A program made the position numbers and the translations under genes. The notes under the pieces were generated by a model. That model searched no databases. It was not told where the DNA came from and saw nothing but the letters and a program-made list of their open reading frames with translations. Below, one piece after another: positions 10,779 through 24,779 of a stretch of 64,000 nt of DNA. The stretch spans positions 841,200 through 905,199 of the forward strand of contig NW_021167080.1 in the NCBI RefSeq assembly GCF_003711515.1. Reading direction: 5' to 3'. Origin of the DNA: Sodiomyces alkalinus F11. Taxonomy: Eukaryota > Ascomycota > Sordariomycetes > Glomerellales > Plectosphaerellaceae. Numbering within the stretch: position 1 is the stretch's first letter; each line of letters starts with the position of its first letter.

Positions 10779-11135
10779 TATAACCGCGCAGATGCGGCTT
10801 TGGAGTGGTTTAGCAGGTGGTTATATGACCCCCTTTTTAAGGCTACGGGGTCCACCTCCTATATATATATTAAGGACAGGCGCCGGATATCCCTATTAAG
10901 GGACTATCATATAATCATTATCCTCTTTTATAATTACTTATTCTACGTTTAAGGTATCCTTCCAGTTTAATTTACGTTGCCCGGATTAGAATAGTGACTA
11001 CTAATCTACTTCTTTACTAAAGGTTATAGTGGTATTAGTTATATTTTAGTTATATATCGTGGTTTTACTAGACTAACCTCTTTATCTAATCTTTATCTTA
11101 ACGATCTAGAGCTACTAAGTCTTTAGCCAGTTATA
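10779..11135 (+). repeat. 5' LTR of element E (357 bp)
   Basis: It starts TATAACCGCGC (TGTAACC before RIP) and ends CCAGTTATA (GTTACA before RIP), so the ends are inverted copies of each other. It has the same length as the 3' LTR at 31419-31775. Confidence 0.88.
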
Positions 11136-11138
11136 ATA

Positions 11139-11152
11139 TAGTGCTCGGAGGC
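11139..11152 (+). promoter_or_regulatory. Probable primer-binding site of element E
   Basis: The sequence tagtgctcggaggc lies three bases after the LTR. With the RIP change undone in its second base it begins TGG, as a site complementary to a tRNA 3' CCA end must. I cannot name the tRNA. Confidence 0.5.
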
Positions 11153-11950
11153 GGATTTATTCGGCGTCCCTAAAGTATTCTAACCCTAATTAGAGTAATA
11201 GTGGCGTTTAAGGGAGGTTCCGGCCCTCCTAAACGGACTATTAGTTAATAACCCTAGGAAGAATATAAAGATAACGACTAAGGAAGGATTTAACGCTTTA
11301 AGACTAAGGGGAGATTTGCCCAAATAAGATTAGGAAAAGAAATAACTACTTAGGTAAGAGTCAAAGAACTATTAATACTCTTAATTATAAGACCCGCCGC
11401 CACGGAGGTAGTAATTATAGGAACGGAAAAAACCGATTAGATCGCGATAGAGTTAGATTCCGGATATAGAATAGACTCGATAAGGGGCTTATAACCCCTA
11501 CTACTAATTAAAATAGATTCTCGTACGACGGCGAAAAAAGGATAAGACCGCCGAGAATAGCTTACCCGGATTAGGGTAACTAAACCCTAGTCGACCTAAT
11601 ACAAAGCTAATACCGAGCGTAGGAGCGAAATAACGATACCTTATAAGAGGACCCGATAGTCTAGTAAGGACCTCTATAGACCCCGTAAGCAGGTCATGAT
11701 ACTTCTTTACGAGGCTTAGCGGGTAATACTTTTAATATTAAATATCCGTGAGTATAGCCCCTTTACTAATAGGTAATCTCCTAATCGTGGGGGGCCTTTT
11801 CCTTTAAGGTGAGTTAGAAAAACTAGACCCCGAAGATAAGTATCACGGAGTAAAACCTAGGACCGCCCGCTTATTAAAGACTTTATCACACCTATTAAGA
11901 CGAGATAATATATATAATAACCTGGCTAATATCTAGAATACTTATAGGAT
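11153..11950 (+). other. Leader region of element E
   Basis: No coding frame recognised between the PBS and gag. The sequence is rich in ta, gga and cta runs, and no repeat stands out. Confidence 0.4.
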
Positions 11951-14540
11951 CTTCTTACTAGATGGTTAGTTCAAAGAACCTTACCCTAAACGCCCTAACC
12001 CTATTATTATTATTCGCTTACCCCCTTATACTTATACCTAAAATACTATAAATACTTAGAATTAGTATCGTAAGCCTACCCCTGTTATCGTCGTTAGCGA
12101 CTCCGACGATAAGGCTCCCTCGTTTTACTGCCCCTAATTAGGGGAACCACGATATCGGGGCCACGGCCTTACCTCCGCCCGCTTTTAGGCCGACTACTAC
12201 GTTTACCGCGGCTCTGACTACTATTTCGATAACTACCCCTAATACTGCCCCCGGATTAGCCTTTAGATCTGCCCCTGCCTATAGATCGACTACTACCCCT
12301 GCCTACCCTATTTTTATTACCTAGCCCGCTTTAAACGCTCCTACTACCGCCGCTGCTAAGCGTTAGTAGCCCCCTATTACCGCTAAAGACCTAATTAAGC
12401 TGCTATAAGCCCTAATAAGCCGTGACTAAGAGAGTATTATCGCCGAGATCGTTAAAGCCCTGCCCCCTGCTACCGCTACGTCAAGAGCACCCCTAAATCC
12501 CCTTACTACTAAAGCTCCCCGCTTTAGTAGTAAGTCACTCTTTATATTCCTTTAGTAGTATAATAACTACACTAAGCTTCACCGCCTTAGTGAAGCCGAT
12601 AAGATCACCTACGTTAACCTATACACGGATACGGCTATTTGTCCCGCCGTCGAGCGCCTGGTTAAAGAGGTTTAAGCCGCTAAAGGTAGTTAGTCTACTT
12701 TAGTCCAGAAGCTCGTTAAAGAGTACTTTGATCTAGATCCTAACTACTAACTTAACTTCTCTTATAAGGTTTATTAGCTTCGAGTAAAATATAAGACGTA
12801 TAAGATCAATAGTGTTTGTTAGGTTAGGGACTTACTATAGTAAATCACTATTTAGAAGGCTAAGGCAGAGCGGGTCCAAGGCACTTTTATCGAGGACTCC
12901 GAGCTCTACGGTATCGTCCTTACTATTCTGTATAGGGATATCTATATATTTATCGCTAATAAGCTTAAGATTTAAGGCACCGACTTAAGAAAGATAGTTA
13001 AGAGCTATAAGCTGCTTTTAGACCTACTACGCGAGTAGTCTACGGATATCTAAGAAGTAGAGGGTAAGCCTATAGATAAGGACGCTATACTAGGTATAAC
13101 TAAGTCTAATCAGCCTAATAGCAACGCTTTCCAGCCCACAATCTTAAGGCGGCCTACTATAGTCTAGGAGTCTATAGCCTCTTAATCGGATATAGATAAG
13201 CTCGCCGACCTCCTCGAGAAGTATACTATTTCCCTTATCTATAATAGAGCTAAAGGCGTTAGGGGTATTACCGCTTAAGTACTCGCCCTATTTAAAAGGA
13301 TAAGTATAAAGAAGGTCTAAGCCCTCCTCGCCACGAAGTCTAATCTAAAGAACGCCTTTTATACCGTCCTTAAGCACGCCCCTTAGCCTATAATAACTAC
13401 TTTAGTGTATTTCGCCACCCCTAATTAGGCTAATAGTACCGCTTCCTAGCCTAATAACGCCTAGTATACCGAGGAGATCTACTATAGAGGACCCCGCCCT
13501 AAATATAATAACCGGCGTAACGATAACCGCCCGACCTAATAACACGATAACTGCCTAGGATAGTAAAGAGGTGCCTAGAATAATAGCTAGCCCCCGCTAG
13601 CACGCTACTACAACTACGGCTAAAAAGGGTATCGGAGAGATAACTACCCTATTCTAATCCACGATACCGTCTATAACCTAGTTAAGTAGGAGTTCCCCGC
13701 GTATTTAGTTATAGATTAGACCGGTACCTAGGCAGCCTACCTAAAGAGCGAGCTACGAGTTAACGAGTACTGGCTATACTAACGCCTTATACTGTATTAG
13801 CTAGCTACTAAGCTCTATAGCCGATTTAAGGAGCTTATAGACCTCTATATCAAGGCCTTCTAGCCCGCTACCCTCCCCTATAAGACTAATAAGACTAATA
13901 GGCTTATAATTAAGTATATAGTTAAGCAGGTATAGAAGTAGCAGACCGGTCAGAGTAGTTAGGCCACCTAAGCCACTTAAGCCTTAAGGGTTACTAAGGT
14001 CACGGGATCTATTAATTTTATTACTACTAGAGTATATACTATATCTATATCGCGACCTACCTCGACCGAACCCTAGGACTCTCTTCGTACTATTAGGAGC
14101 GGTAGAGTTAGTAAACCCACGCCGAAAGTAGCTGTTTCCCTTAATTAGGCCGTTCTATAGACCCTATTAACTCCGGAAAGCTTTTAAAGGGTTATAGAGA
14201 TAGTTAACGATACCGATATAGACCATAGTCTAACCCCTAATTCGAAAGCCCCTATATCTAGACCCATTACCACCTTAACCTCTACCCGGCCTGCCTTATA
14301 AGCCTCGGGTTAGAAGGATACCCTTAATTTATTTAACTAGGAGGCTATTAGATAGAAGGTCCGAGAAAAGAGCCTAAAGCACCTTTTAGAGATAGAGGTT
14401 AAGGTTCCTATAGTTTACCTCCTCTTTACTAATAAAGCTATCCTCGCGGACTACGAGGAGACGCTAAGGTTAATCGGTAGCTAGGTAAAGCCTCGTAAAG
14501 TTATCCGCTTAACCCCTAAAAAGGCCTTTTTTATAGACTC
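11950..14540 (+). pseudogene. Element E gag
   Basis: One long plus frame remains if TAG/TAA are ignored. After a Pro/Ala/Thr-rich N-terminal region (12160-12500) comes the capsid-like part, with FLQQYNNYTKLHRLSEADK (about 12550) and YTDTAICPAVERLVKEVQAA (12620-12680, first TAG read as Gln), a form common in fungal gypsy gags. Near 13606-13650 it reads YYNYG, KGYRRDNYP. This is a CX2CX4HX4C knuckle with its Cys and His turned to Tyr by TGC to TAC and CAC to TAC. Gag builds the particle and binds RNA. The frame runs on towards the protease. Confidence 0.75.
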
Positions 14541-14599
14541 CTTACCCCTAGGACCCGAATATCCTATATAATTTACGAATACCGCGACCGCTACCCCTA

Positions 14600-17500
14600 C
14601 GCCTAATAGTGCCCTATTGATTACGCCCGCCCCGATAATTAATAAACTAAAGCCTCCTACTATTTACGCTAAGTGTATAACGATACGGGTTAGCCTAACT
14701 AAGCGAATAGCTAAGGCCTACCTTACGGAGGATTGTTTTTACGTTGTTATCGATATAGGAGCCGTCTTTAATACTATTCGGCTAGACCTCGTAGAAAAGC
14801 TAGGATTACGGAGCCGTATCGGGAAAAGTAATATCGCGATTAAGGGAATTCATAATATAGATAGGGTAAACTGCGTAGGATATCTAAAGGAGCACCTCTA
14901 GGTTAGGGACTAGTATAAGAAGGTCTATTTCGTGGTAATCGAGGGAATAAGGCCTAGGATACTTCTTAGCCTGCTATTCTTACTCGATAATTACGCCTCT
15001 TTTACCTATAAGGACGGATAAATCGATATAGACCTTACCTATAGGGATACCTATATTATTATCCCTATCGCTAGTAGGGAATAAGTCGATAATCGCCCTT
15101 ATAAATAAAGCCAGCCTAAGTTTAAAGAGGAGGAGAAGCGTTAAAAGGAGGAGGATTTAATCGATCTAAGTATCGGATAATAAGGGGAGGACGGCGTCCC
15201 GTATAGTTAGTCCGGGGCCGCTACCTTAATATCAAGTAATAATAAGACTAGCGGTTCGCCCGACTAAGGGGCGAAAGAGAAGGAGGAGGCGAGGGAGGAG
15301 AAGGAGGAGAAGAAGAAGAGCGATAATAATATTTTCTTTTATTTAGATAATAAGGACGCTACTGCTTTAGTAGCCTTCCTATTTACGGAGGAGGTAAAGC
15401 CCTTAACGAAGAAAATTATATAGCCTTAAGGGCGATACCACGAAATTAGGGCTAAGGATATAAGAGGTATATCGCGGAGGCTCCCTATATAATAACTACG
15501 ATTATATAATAATAACTAATTCACACTAACTACTTATCTTTTTCGACTTTTCTATACCACTATTAGCCTAATTACCCTAATAGCCTCTTAGTCTTATATT
15601 TTCGAAAGAACAGGATAATATAGGATAATTCCTAGATAAGAGCGCTCAAGGCTCTAAAGAAAGAGGAGGATAGTATTACTAGTATAGCCACGGGTACGAC
15701 GAGGAGGCTATAGTAGCCGAAGAGGAGGAAGTCTTAGGATCTTATTAAAGAAGCATACTATCCCCCTAATCCCGAAGGCGTCTTTACTATATAGAAGCCT
15801 AAAGCTCTTAAGGTTTACCCTCTTAACGACGTTCTGTCTAATAGAAGTATCCCCGATAAAGACCCCTACTAAAAGAAGAATATCCTTGTAGAAATTAAAG
15901 AGGAAGACTAGGAGCTAGAAGATAAGCGGTTTATTAGCCTAATTATACCGAAGTTTTCTAAAATTATACCCCGTTCGCGCCTTATACCCGAAAGACTCCA
16001 CGCTATCCTAAAGACCGTCGACTACTTAACCCCTAAGGAAAAGGAGCTCCTAATAAAGGTCCTCCTAAACCGCGAGGCAGCTATTACGTGGGACTAGACT
16101 AAGTACGGCCGCCTTAACGAACGGGTAGCCCCTTTATAGAAGGTTCGAGCGGTTTCTTATAAGGCGTGGTAGGCGAAGGGGATCCTTATTCTTAAGGCTT
16201 TAGAGTCTATAGTCGTGCAGATAATAAAGGACCGCCTTAAGAAAGGTATAATCGAGGAGAGCCACGTAGCCTATTATAACCCCTGGTTCCTAGTTGAGAA
16301 GAAGGACGGTAATATACGGCTTATTAACTCGGCTACTAAGATTAACGCAGTAACCCTTTAAGATACCTTTTATACTACTTAGGGCCGACGAGTTTACTAA
16401 GGATTTCGCTATATTTAAGCTTATATCCCTCTTAGACCTCTTTTCCGACTATAATTAGGTTACACTTAATAAGCAATCTCGAGATCTAACTACCTTTACA
16501 ATTATTATTAGACTCTTTAGGATATATACCCTTCCTTAAGGGGCCACTAATTTACTGGCCTAGTGTATACGTATTATAACCCGTATCCTTTACGACCTTA
16601 TTCTCTAATACTATAGACCCTTTATTAACGATATTATAGTAAAAGGACCGATAACCACCTACGAGGATACCCTAATTAGACTAAGAATTCGCCGTTTTAT
16701 AGCCGAGTATATCGCTAATATCGATAAAGTGCTTCTTAATATAGAGCTAACTAAAGGCATTGTCGTAGGTATTAAAAGCTAGTAGTATTAGAAAGTAGCA
16801 ACTATTATAGGCTATATCTATAGCACTAATAGTTATTCCCCTAAGCAGGCTAAGATAGCGAAGGTCTAAGAGTAGGAGAGGTATAGTATAGTTTCTGATA
16901 TTTCTTCGTTCCTCGGTCTTACCACCTTTTATAGAGTCTGGATTTATAAGTTCGCTATTATCGCTGGACCCCTAACCGACCTACTACGGAAGAATACTAC
17001 CTTTAAGTGGGAGGAGCCTTAATAACACGCTATAGACGCCCTTAAGAAAGCCCTTACTATTACCCCTATCCTAATCACTATCTAGTATAGCGAAGGCGTA
17101 GGAGTTATCTATATTATCGTCGACGCTAGTATAGATAGATAGGGTAGAATCCTCGGATAGTACGTTAAGGATAAGAGAGCCGTGGTATAGTACGAAAGCG
17201 GACGCTAGTCTCCTGCGGAGAAGGTCTATAACGCTAGTAAGCTAAAGCTAAGGGGTGTCCTAAAGACCCTTCGGCGCCTACGTAACTACCTTTATAGGGT
17301 TTATTTTATCCTTAAAACCGATACCTAAGCCCTCCTATCCTAGTTAAAAGGATCTACTACTAACCTCCTTAATATCTGAATTACCCGATAGCGCGCCTGG
17401 ATCCGGCTTTTCGACTTCGACGTTAAGTATATTAAAGGATCTAAGAATACTATAGCCGATAGACTCTCCCGGATACCCGGAACACCCTCTAATTAGACTA

Positions 17501-19196
17501 ACGACGATACCGAAGGAGACCTAGATAACTTTATAGATAATAGAATCTTCCTCACGGAAGCCGAGAAGTAGTTTAACGACCCTACCCTAGCCGACGATAT
17601 CCTCGATAAGGACCTTACTTAGAGTTAGTTTTCCCGATAAGTAGCTACCTTTTTAACGACCTTTTATATGCCTAGAGAAATAGATCCTAGGGAAGCCCGT
17701 AGAGTTAAAGACAGAGCCACCCGTGTATTCCTTAAGGATAGACGACTATAGACCCGAGTAACTAAAGCCGATTCGACCCCTAAACGCTACATTAACGATA
17801 AGGATACCTAGGTTAATCTAATTAGGAGAGCCTACGACGAATCCGGATACCGAGGAAGGCAGGGCACTTACTATCGCCTCGCTGCTAATTACTTCTAGGA
17901 TAGTATCTATAAAAGCGTTTAGAGGTTTATCGAGTCCTATTCTGAATATCAGGCCCGCCGTAGCCATTCCTAGGAGGACCCCCTAATCGTAATAAGCCTG
18001 CCCGAAACCGCCCTCCCTTTGACCTAGGTTAGCCTAGACGTTTAATATCTTTAAGGGTAGTATCTTATAAAGGCTCGCTATATATTTATAGGTTAGGGTA
18101 AGGCCCGACTACTAAAGAAGAACACGTCTAAAGCTATTACCTTATTCCTGTACAAAGATATAATCTATAGGTATAGGCTTTATATAATCCTCCTTATAGA
18201 TAGAGGTCTAGAGAATAAGGGTTATATAATCGAGCTAAACCATCGCTATAGGACTACTCGGAAGCTCGCCTCTGCCTACTACCCCCGCGCTAATAGCCTT
18301 AATAAGGTTAGGTATAAGGCTATTACGCACGCTCTATCTATCTAGTCGAAGCTTTACCCTAGAGCCCTTTATAAGATCCTCCCGATAGTCCTTTTTGCTA
18401 ACCGTATAACGGTAAGAGCTTCTACTAGCCGCACCCCTTTCTTCCTTCTACACGGCTATAAGGCTATTACCCCGATTAAAACGACCTGCCTAACCTAGAG
18501 AGTACTAGACTAAGGCCGCGTTAAAACCCCTAAGGATAAGATAATACTTTAGTTAAGGGCTTTTACCTAGCTTAATACTAACCGACGAGCTGCTCTTACT
18601 ATAATCACTAAATAATAAGGACGACGGATAGCCTATATTAACGTTAGCCGTGCCCGGGTACTCCGTAAGTAAAGGCTATAAGTTAAGGATTTTATACTGG
18701 TTTACGATACTAAGAAAGCTATCGATATAAGCTATAAGGCTAAGCTTAACTACCGCTAGAATAGCCTATATCGTATCCGAAAGGCTAATCACGATAATAA
18801 GTCCTTTATCCTTAAGACTCTTACTAGGGAAGAACTAAAAGGGATTACTTTTACCGCTAACCGCCTAAAGAAGGTTATTAAAAACGACGATAGGTACTAG
18901 GAGCCTAAGGACTAGACTATACTTAAACGGGACTATAGCGAAGAGCTTAAGGTTACGTACCCTGCCTAAGGAGCGCCTATTGCCGAAGAAGTTACCGAAG
19001 CACCCCTTTTACCTAGCGAGGACCCTACGGAAGATACTAGGGCCGAGGATAACGTTAGTTCCCTTAATTATACTATTAACGATATTTTACGCCGCTCCGA
19101 GAGACTAAGAGAGTTATTAGGGGAGTATTATAAGAAGCTAGAAGAAGAGTTAAAAAAGGTAAGGGAGTCTAGTACCGTCGAGGTATAGATTCTATA
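14600..19196 (+). pseudogene. Element E pol: protease, RT, RNase H, integrase (Ty3/gypsy type)
   Basis: The protease carries VIDIGAVFNTI (active DTGA with T to I, 14743-14775) inside a 94-codon stop-free stretch at 14617-14901. The RT includes IIEESHVAYYNPWFLVEKKDG (about 16250-16315, read from ATC at 16249), the box P*GATNLLA for PxGxTNAPA (about 16540), and FINDIIVKG for the YVDD site, Asp to Asn (about 16620). RNase H ends with NTIADRLSRIPG (about 17450). The integrase zinc region reads YDESGYRGRQGTYYRLAANYF (17830-17895, both His to Tyr), and the core gives SLDV, then LLIDRGLENKG (second Asp, about 18200), then a PRANSLNKV box in place of the usual Glu motif (about 18290). RT precedes integrase, so this is gypsy. 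I see no chromodomain. The C-terminal part is charged and ends near 19196. Confidence 0.82.
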
Positions 19197-19729
19197 ACGC
19201 CTAGACTTTAACCCGAGTAAGTATAAGGATTATACTAGCGAGCTGTATTTTATTCCTTATTATTATTTTCCCTAATTTCCTTTATTTTTAAAGCCTACAC
19301 TTATTAGGAGGCTAGCGTGTAGTCTTAGAGCCGAGGGTAAATAGAGCTAAGTCTCTTATCCATCTAGAGTCGCGATATACGCTAGTATAAAAGGCGTAAA
19401 CCTATAAATAATCTTCCTAACTACTACCCTAGTCCGTTTCTTTTTTTAAACTTTTACCTTTATTACCCTAATTAGAGACACTATAAACCTATCCAGACAT
19501 ATTTCCCCGATTAAAAGACTTTTCCCTATATTTATTATTTATTATATTTATAAGTAAGCCTAACTACGTGGACGTTATAAAGATAAACCACTATACACTC
19601 TCTTTTCTATAATAAGTATAGGTTTCTTTTATTATAATCTTAAATTCTTCACTTCTATTCCCCTAATCACCGTATAATTTATTGGACCTAAGCTAAATTA
19701 CACCTGGTTCAATATAAGCTACCTATTCT
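19197..19729 (+). other. Element E spacer downstream of pol
   Basis: No frame recognised. This spacer joins 26400 onward once the LINE is removed. Pyrimidine-rich patches at 19430-19480 and 19620-19670. Confidence 0.4.
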
Positions 19730-19744
19730 ACGGAAGGGAGTTAT
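19730..19744. repeat. Target-site duplication of the LINE (left)
   Basis: acggaagggagttat, 15 bp, is repeated without mismatch at 26385-26399. Confidence 0.92.
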
Positions 19745-21290
19745 TATTACTATTATTATTAATCTTACTCCTCTATCCTGACTAATCTACAGGAGCCTTC
19801 CTAGGCTATACGGTCCTTCTCGGGTGGCTATAGAGGGGCAAACCCGGGTAAAACTCGGGGAAAACCTTTATACACTTCCTTAGGTGGAGAGGTGCCACTG
19901 CGGGGCCGATATAGCCCCGGTTCTTCCCCGTTACGTATCTGGATCTTACCTCCAGGCTAGTGGCTAACGGGAAGTAAAGTAGGCTAGTAGTTAGGTAAGT
20001 TAGCCTAAGCTAATCTTTATCGGTAGAGCGGGGGCTAAGGGGGCGCTACCGTGCTACCGCTATACGGCGGCTACGGCTCTTTAGCCTTAGTCTCCCTGCG
20101 TCCCTCGAGGATTATACTTTTTATTCCTTCTATTCGGTTAATAAAGAGAGTAGGGGGGTAGGCGCCTCCTGCCTCGCCTGGGTGGGTTCCTGCTATATCC
20201 GGCGGTAGGTAGGGGAATAAGGCTCTACCCTGTTATAAGAATTAGATCGTTAATATCCCCTAAGGCCTTCGTGCCTTAATCCTCCCTCTTCTTCCTATAA
20301 CGCTAACGATTTCATTATTGGTTTCCTCCCCATCTATTCCCGTTTACGGTCCCGCGGGTTTATCGTTACGGCTTATACTGACTAGTAAACCCCTCTAGGA
20401 TTCTTGTCGTTTTCCTATCGTAGTTTCAACTATAAGTGTCTCGCGGGTAGCGTCGCGGTGGCGTGGCGGTATAGAGTTAACTAGGTAGTATAGTATCGAT
20501 CTATATATATATATAAGTAAGTAATAGTAGTAGCCTAATATAAGTTCTTTTCGTGGCGTAATGGTGCCTCTACGGTAGCGTGCTAATAGTCGTAGATATC
20601 TTCTCCTAATAATAACGCCACTACTAATAATAATCGTAACCGTTATAAAAAAGGTTCGATTCGGGTTATACCGTATATCCCCGGTAGTGTTAAGGCGGTA
20701 CCGTAGTGGCTAATATAGGGTAGTTATATACGTTATAGTAAGCGTTTAGGTATATACCTAAACGACGTAGAGGCCTGCTTTAATACTATAGGAACTAGTA
20801 TAGCTTGTTTTTAATAAACTAATAGTCGGCGTCTATATAAGGATATAAGTCGTACTAGTGCCGCTATAATGCTCTAGGTATGCCTTAGCGATATATCCTA
20901 ATTATCTTACTAGGTCCCCTCCGCTACTAAAAAGCAGTAATAGCGTCTTATGGATCTCTATAATACGTATATAGCGGTAAAGGCCGCTAGTAGTAACGGT
21001 GTTACTGCTATAAGCGTCCCCCTTTAGTACCGTGGTAGTCCCCTTACTAATAAGCTTTTAGGCTAAGGATCGCCTAGGGATAGCGTCCCGGTCTTTTAGC
21101 CGGGCCCTAAACCGGGCGTTACCTTCCGGTCGCGGCCGTAGCGGCACCGCGTCGGCAGAGGTATAGGAGTTATCTTACTAGATAAGGCGTTTAGAGGGTA
21201 AGATAGACCTGATTTTAGAATACATTATAAGTGGCCTCCTTTCGGCCTTATTACGGCCCCTGGCGGCGGTGGTTAGCTAACTAGTCCTTA
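19745..21290 (-). other. LINE 3' region
   Basis: No coding frame recognised after the end of ORF2. It contains a short tatatatatata run at about 20497-20512 and, at the very end, the simple repeat that forms the LINE tail. Confidence 0.45.
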
Positions 21291-24200
21291 TAGGGCTTTA
21301 AGTATATTAAGAGTGGTGTTAGCACTACCGAGGGCGATAAAGACGATAATAACTAGTAGCGCCCTATTAGTGCTATGCTGATACTGCCGGGGTCCCGGCT
21401 TATAGGACCCCCGTTAATAATCCGCTAGTTCGCTATACTATTCTATCCCCGCTCCGGTCTCGCTTCGGTATCGTTTTTATTTTTATAGGCCTCCGTGACT
21501 TTAAGGGTAAGGCGAAAGTCCTTAAGCCTTTTCCGTTATAGGAACCACTTAGCTATCGTCCCGGCTTCGGTATTATAGTCTAGTGCGTTATATAAATCCC
21601 CTTTAGTCGTGAGTAGTCTCCCCACGGCACCGAAAAGCTCTCTACGCTTTTCCTCGGTTATGTCCTAGCACTAAAGCACTACGTGCTCCGCTATTTCTGC
21701 CCCCCTAGTACCGTAGGGGCACCGCGTGGTTAGGAATCCCGGTACCCTCGCTTTTACTAAGAAGGCTTATAGGCCTAGCTTTTCTAATCTAATTTAGGTA
21801 AGTGCGGTACTCTATAGCTTTAGGAGTCCTCTATATTTCCGGAGGGAGCGGTGTATCGGGGGGCGGCTTAGTGCTGCTACGGTGCAGGTGTAGGGCCTCC
21901 GTGCCTTTACCTAGGTTCGACCCTATTCCCTTATAAGGGCTTTCCTCGGGGCCGTGTTTCCAGCCTAGGTCGTTAGGGCGTTAAGTTAGACTATCCACGC
22001 GAGGGCTGTGTAGGTTCTATAATGCCGATTCGGTGCTACTAAGGCTCTCGCTACGGCGTATACCCCGGCTAATATCTTATCCTCGGTTCCCTCCTCTTAT
22101 ATCCGGCGGACCTTCCGGGCACATAGGCTTAAGAGGTATAGGTTAAGGGGGGGGATAAAGGTCTCTCTTTCGAGGACCTTAACCGGTATAGCTTTATAGG
22201 CTCCGGCTACTAATTAAAGGCACCGGTTCTATACTGTTATAAGTGCCGCTACGGGGCTATACCGGGGGCTAGCCCCTATCTTATATATAGTTAAGGTATA
22301 ATAGGCGATTACTAGTCGTATTACTATAAGGTATAGTCTTCTTACGTCCGCGAAGCTATACCCCTACGCTACTGCGCTAAGCCTTAAGAGGACGTATATT
22401 TAGGTAGTTAGGCGGCTTTTTATCTTTTTAGTATTTTATCGGAAGTCGAGCTTCCTATTAAGCTAAACGCCTAAGAACTTTATCGCCTCCGTTACCGGCA
22501 CCGAAGTTGTATTAAGGTGAAGCGGGGTGGGTAAGGGTTAGCGGGACTTTATAAAGGGGATATAGACACACTTAGCTAGTTCGAACTATAATCCGCTCGC
22601 TATCTCCTATTCTAAGTATACCCTTTATGCGGCGGCGAGGCGTTACCGCGTCTATACCTCCGTCCTACTAAAGGCGATAATATTTATATTATCGGTAAAA
22701 CCTACTACTATCGTTTTAGGGACCCTTTTTAGCTCTTCGTATAGAGTAGAGATATAGAGGATAAAGAGGATAAGGGAGATATGGGAGCCTTACGGTATAC
22801 CCCCGCGGAGGTACCGCGGGGGGGCCGTTTCTTTATTAAGTAGTAGCTAGGCTATATAGTCCCGGAGGAAGCTACTAATTAGGGTATTAAGCTACCGGGG
22901 GTAGCCTTTCCTTTTAAGTACCTTAATAAGGCGGGAATAGGGGATAGTGTCGAAGGCGCCTTTAATATCTAGTTAGAGTATCGAAGCGGTGCCGCTATAG
23001 GCCTAGCTCGCCCTTACGGCCTCCGTGGTTCTTTATACTACCGTCTTTATACTTCACCCTATCCGGTTACCTGTTTATCCCTCCGGGAGGAGCCGATACT
23101 CCTCCGCTACGGTCACGATCCGGTTAGTAAGTATCCCCTTAAGGACCTTACCTATTATACTAAGGAGTAATATCGGTCGCTAGCCCTTTACTATCCTATA
23201 GTCGGCCGGCGGCCGGCCTTTCTTCTTTAGGACTACCACGGTAACGTGGCGGCACCTTTTCAGGTAATAGCTCGCTTTAAGGCACGCTATAAAGATAGCA
23301 CTAAGTCTTTAGTATAAGGGGGGTCTATATACTTTTAAGAGCCCTACTAGGAGTCTATCGGGACCTAGTACCGCCTAGGGTTTTATCTTCTTAAGGCGCC
23401 CCTATATATCCGCTATAGTGATATCTTAGCGGATATCCTACCCTGGGGGGGATTCCGCGCCTAAAGGCCTAGGGACGGTAAGGAGGGGGGGGGGAAAGAA
23501 CTTCCGGTTTAGGACCTCGGCCTTCTCTACGTGTATAGTTACCGGGTAAGCGCTATCGTCTCGGTATAATAGTAGTACTAATAGGGGGTCCAGTAGTACG
23601 CCCCCTTTAGTTCGTACCTATTTCTATAGCCGCTAAAGAAGGCTATCGTCCTTCCCGGTTAAGTAGAGTAGGTATCGTTAGTATATCCGTTTCGCTACCG
23701 CTATAGCCTTATCCCGGCGCCCCCCGCTTCCTAAAACTCGTCCTAAAGGTTCCGGGACTTCCTGGATATATATCTACGGTAGAGGCGCCTTACTTCCTAG
23801 GTAAGGTTAGTTAGCTCCGTGTTCTATTAAGGGGTGGATAGGCGTTTAGGGGTGCCCTTACGGCGGCGCGGCGCGGCCTTATCGGCTATAGTTATAAGGT
23901 CTGCTATTAGGTTATTTAGTGCTAAGTCGATATCCTTCAATAATATAAGGGGGCCGGTCTATTATAACCGCGTAGTAGTAAGCTGGGGGACCTATAAGGG
24001 GGTCGAAGTCTTTTTAGACCTAGCGGGGCCCGGCTAGGTCCCGCGGTAGTATCGTCGCGGTAATTAGCGAGGTATCCGTCTTTATAAGGATTTAGGCCGT
24101 CTATAAATAGTAGTTAGACCCGATAACGGTCTTATCTAGGCCGTTAAACTCGTAGCAGAGCCCTTATATTACTTATATAAGGTCGATAGTGCTAGCACGC

Positions 24201-24700
24201 CGGCCCGGGCGGTACTATATAGGTATTCCGGGGGGGGGTTATTAGGTTAAGGTTCTACCGGGTTATAAGGGTAAATAGGGTATCGGCTTAGGGGTAATAC
24301 TATAGTAGTTATAACTATAGGGGGTAGAATAGGTTAAAGTCCCCTCTAAGGATATATCGGCCCCGTAGCGGTACCGTATCGAATATATCTTATAAGGGCG
24401 TATTCTAGGGGATCCTTACTAACTAGTAGTTCTCTAAGTAAATTAACTAGATTATAAGGGTATTATCTCCGGTCCCGAATATAACCATATAGGTATTGTA
24501 GTAGGCCCGCTACGTCCATGTATATAGCGGGTGTCTTTTATAGATATATAGAAGGGCGCGGCCTCCTCCTTAGATTAGCCGGTATACCCCTTAGGAGGGG
24601 TATATAGGGCTTTTCGTAAAGCGGTTAAGGCCGGGTTCCTAAATTACTATCACGTTATACTCGGCTCGGCACCGGAGCGGTAGCTCCCGCCGCGCCTAAC
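21290..24700 (-). pseudogene. LINE ORF2: endonuclease and reverse transcriptase
   Basis: Minus-strand reading gives an apurinic-type endonuclease with RGDFNLFYPL for GDFN (about 24330), LNLITPPRNTY (about 24250) and GSNYYL for the GSDHxP site (about 24110). The RT follows with LDIKGAFDTIP (22978-22941), an RRGIPQGSPISPILF remnant (about 22790) and FTDNINIIAF for the FADD catalytic box, Ala to Thr and Asp to Asn (about 22700). Downstream comes VPGFLTTRCPYGTRGAEIAEHV (about 21750-21690), like the Cys/His tail of Tad1-clade elements, then AKWFLQRKRLKDF near 21510. ORF2 nicks the target and copies the RNA onto it. Multiple RIP stops. I could not confirm an RNase H domain. Confidence 0.82.
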
Positions 24701-24745
24701 TCCTCCCTATATTCCATAAAAGGACGTGGATTTCTATTCATTAAA

Positions 24746-24762
24746 GGGGGGGGGGGGGGGGG
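24746..24762 (+). repeat. Run of 17 G
   Basis: An uninterrupted G run lies between ORF1 and ORF2 of the LINE (C run on the coding strand). Such runs are prone to length error in sequencing. Confidence 0.9.
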
Positions 24763-24779
24763 TTAAGATAACGTACCCG

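Noticed and set aside
23834..24037. 67-codon plus-strand open frame
   Set aside because: Lies opposite LINE ORF2 between the endonuclease and RT; no independent support.
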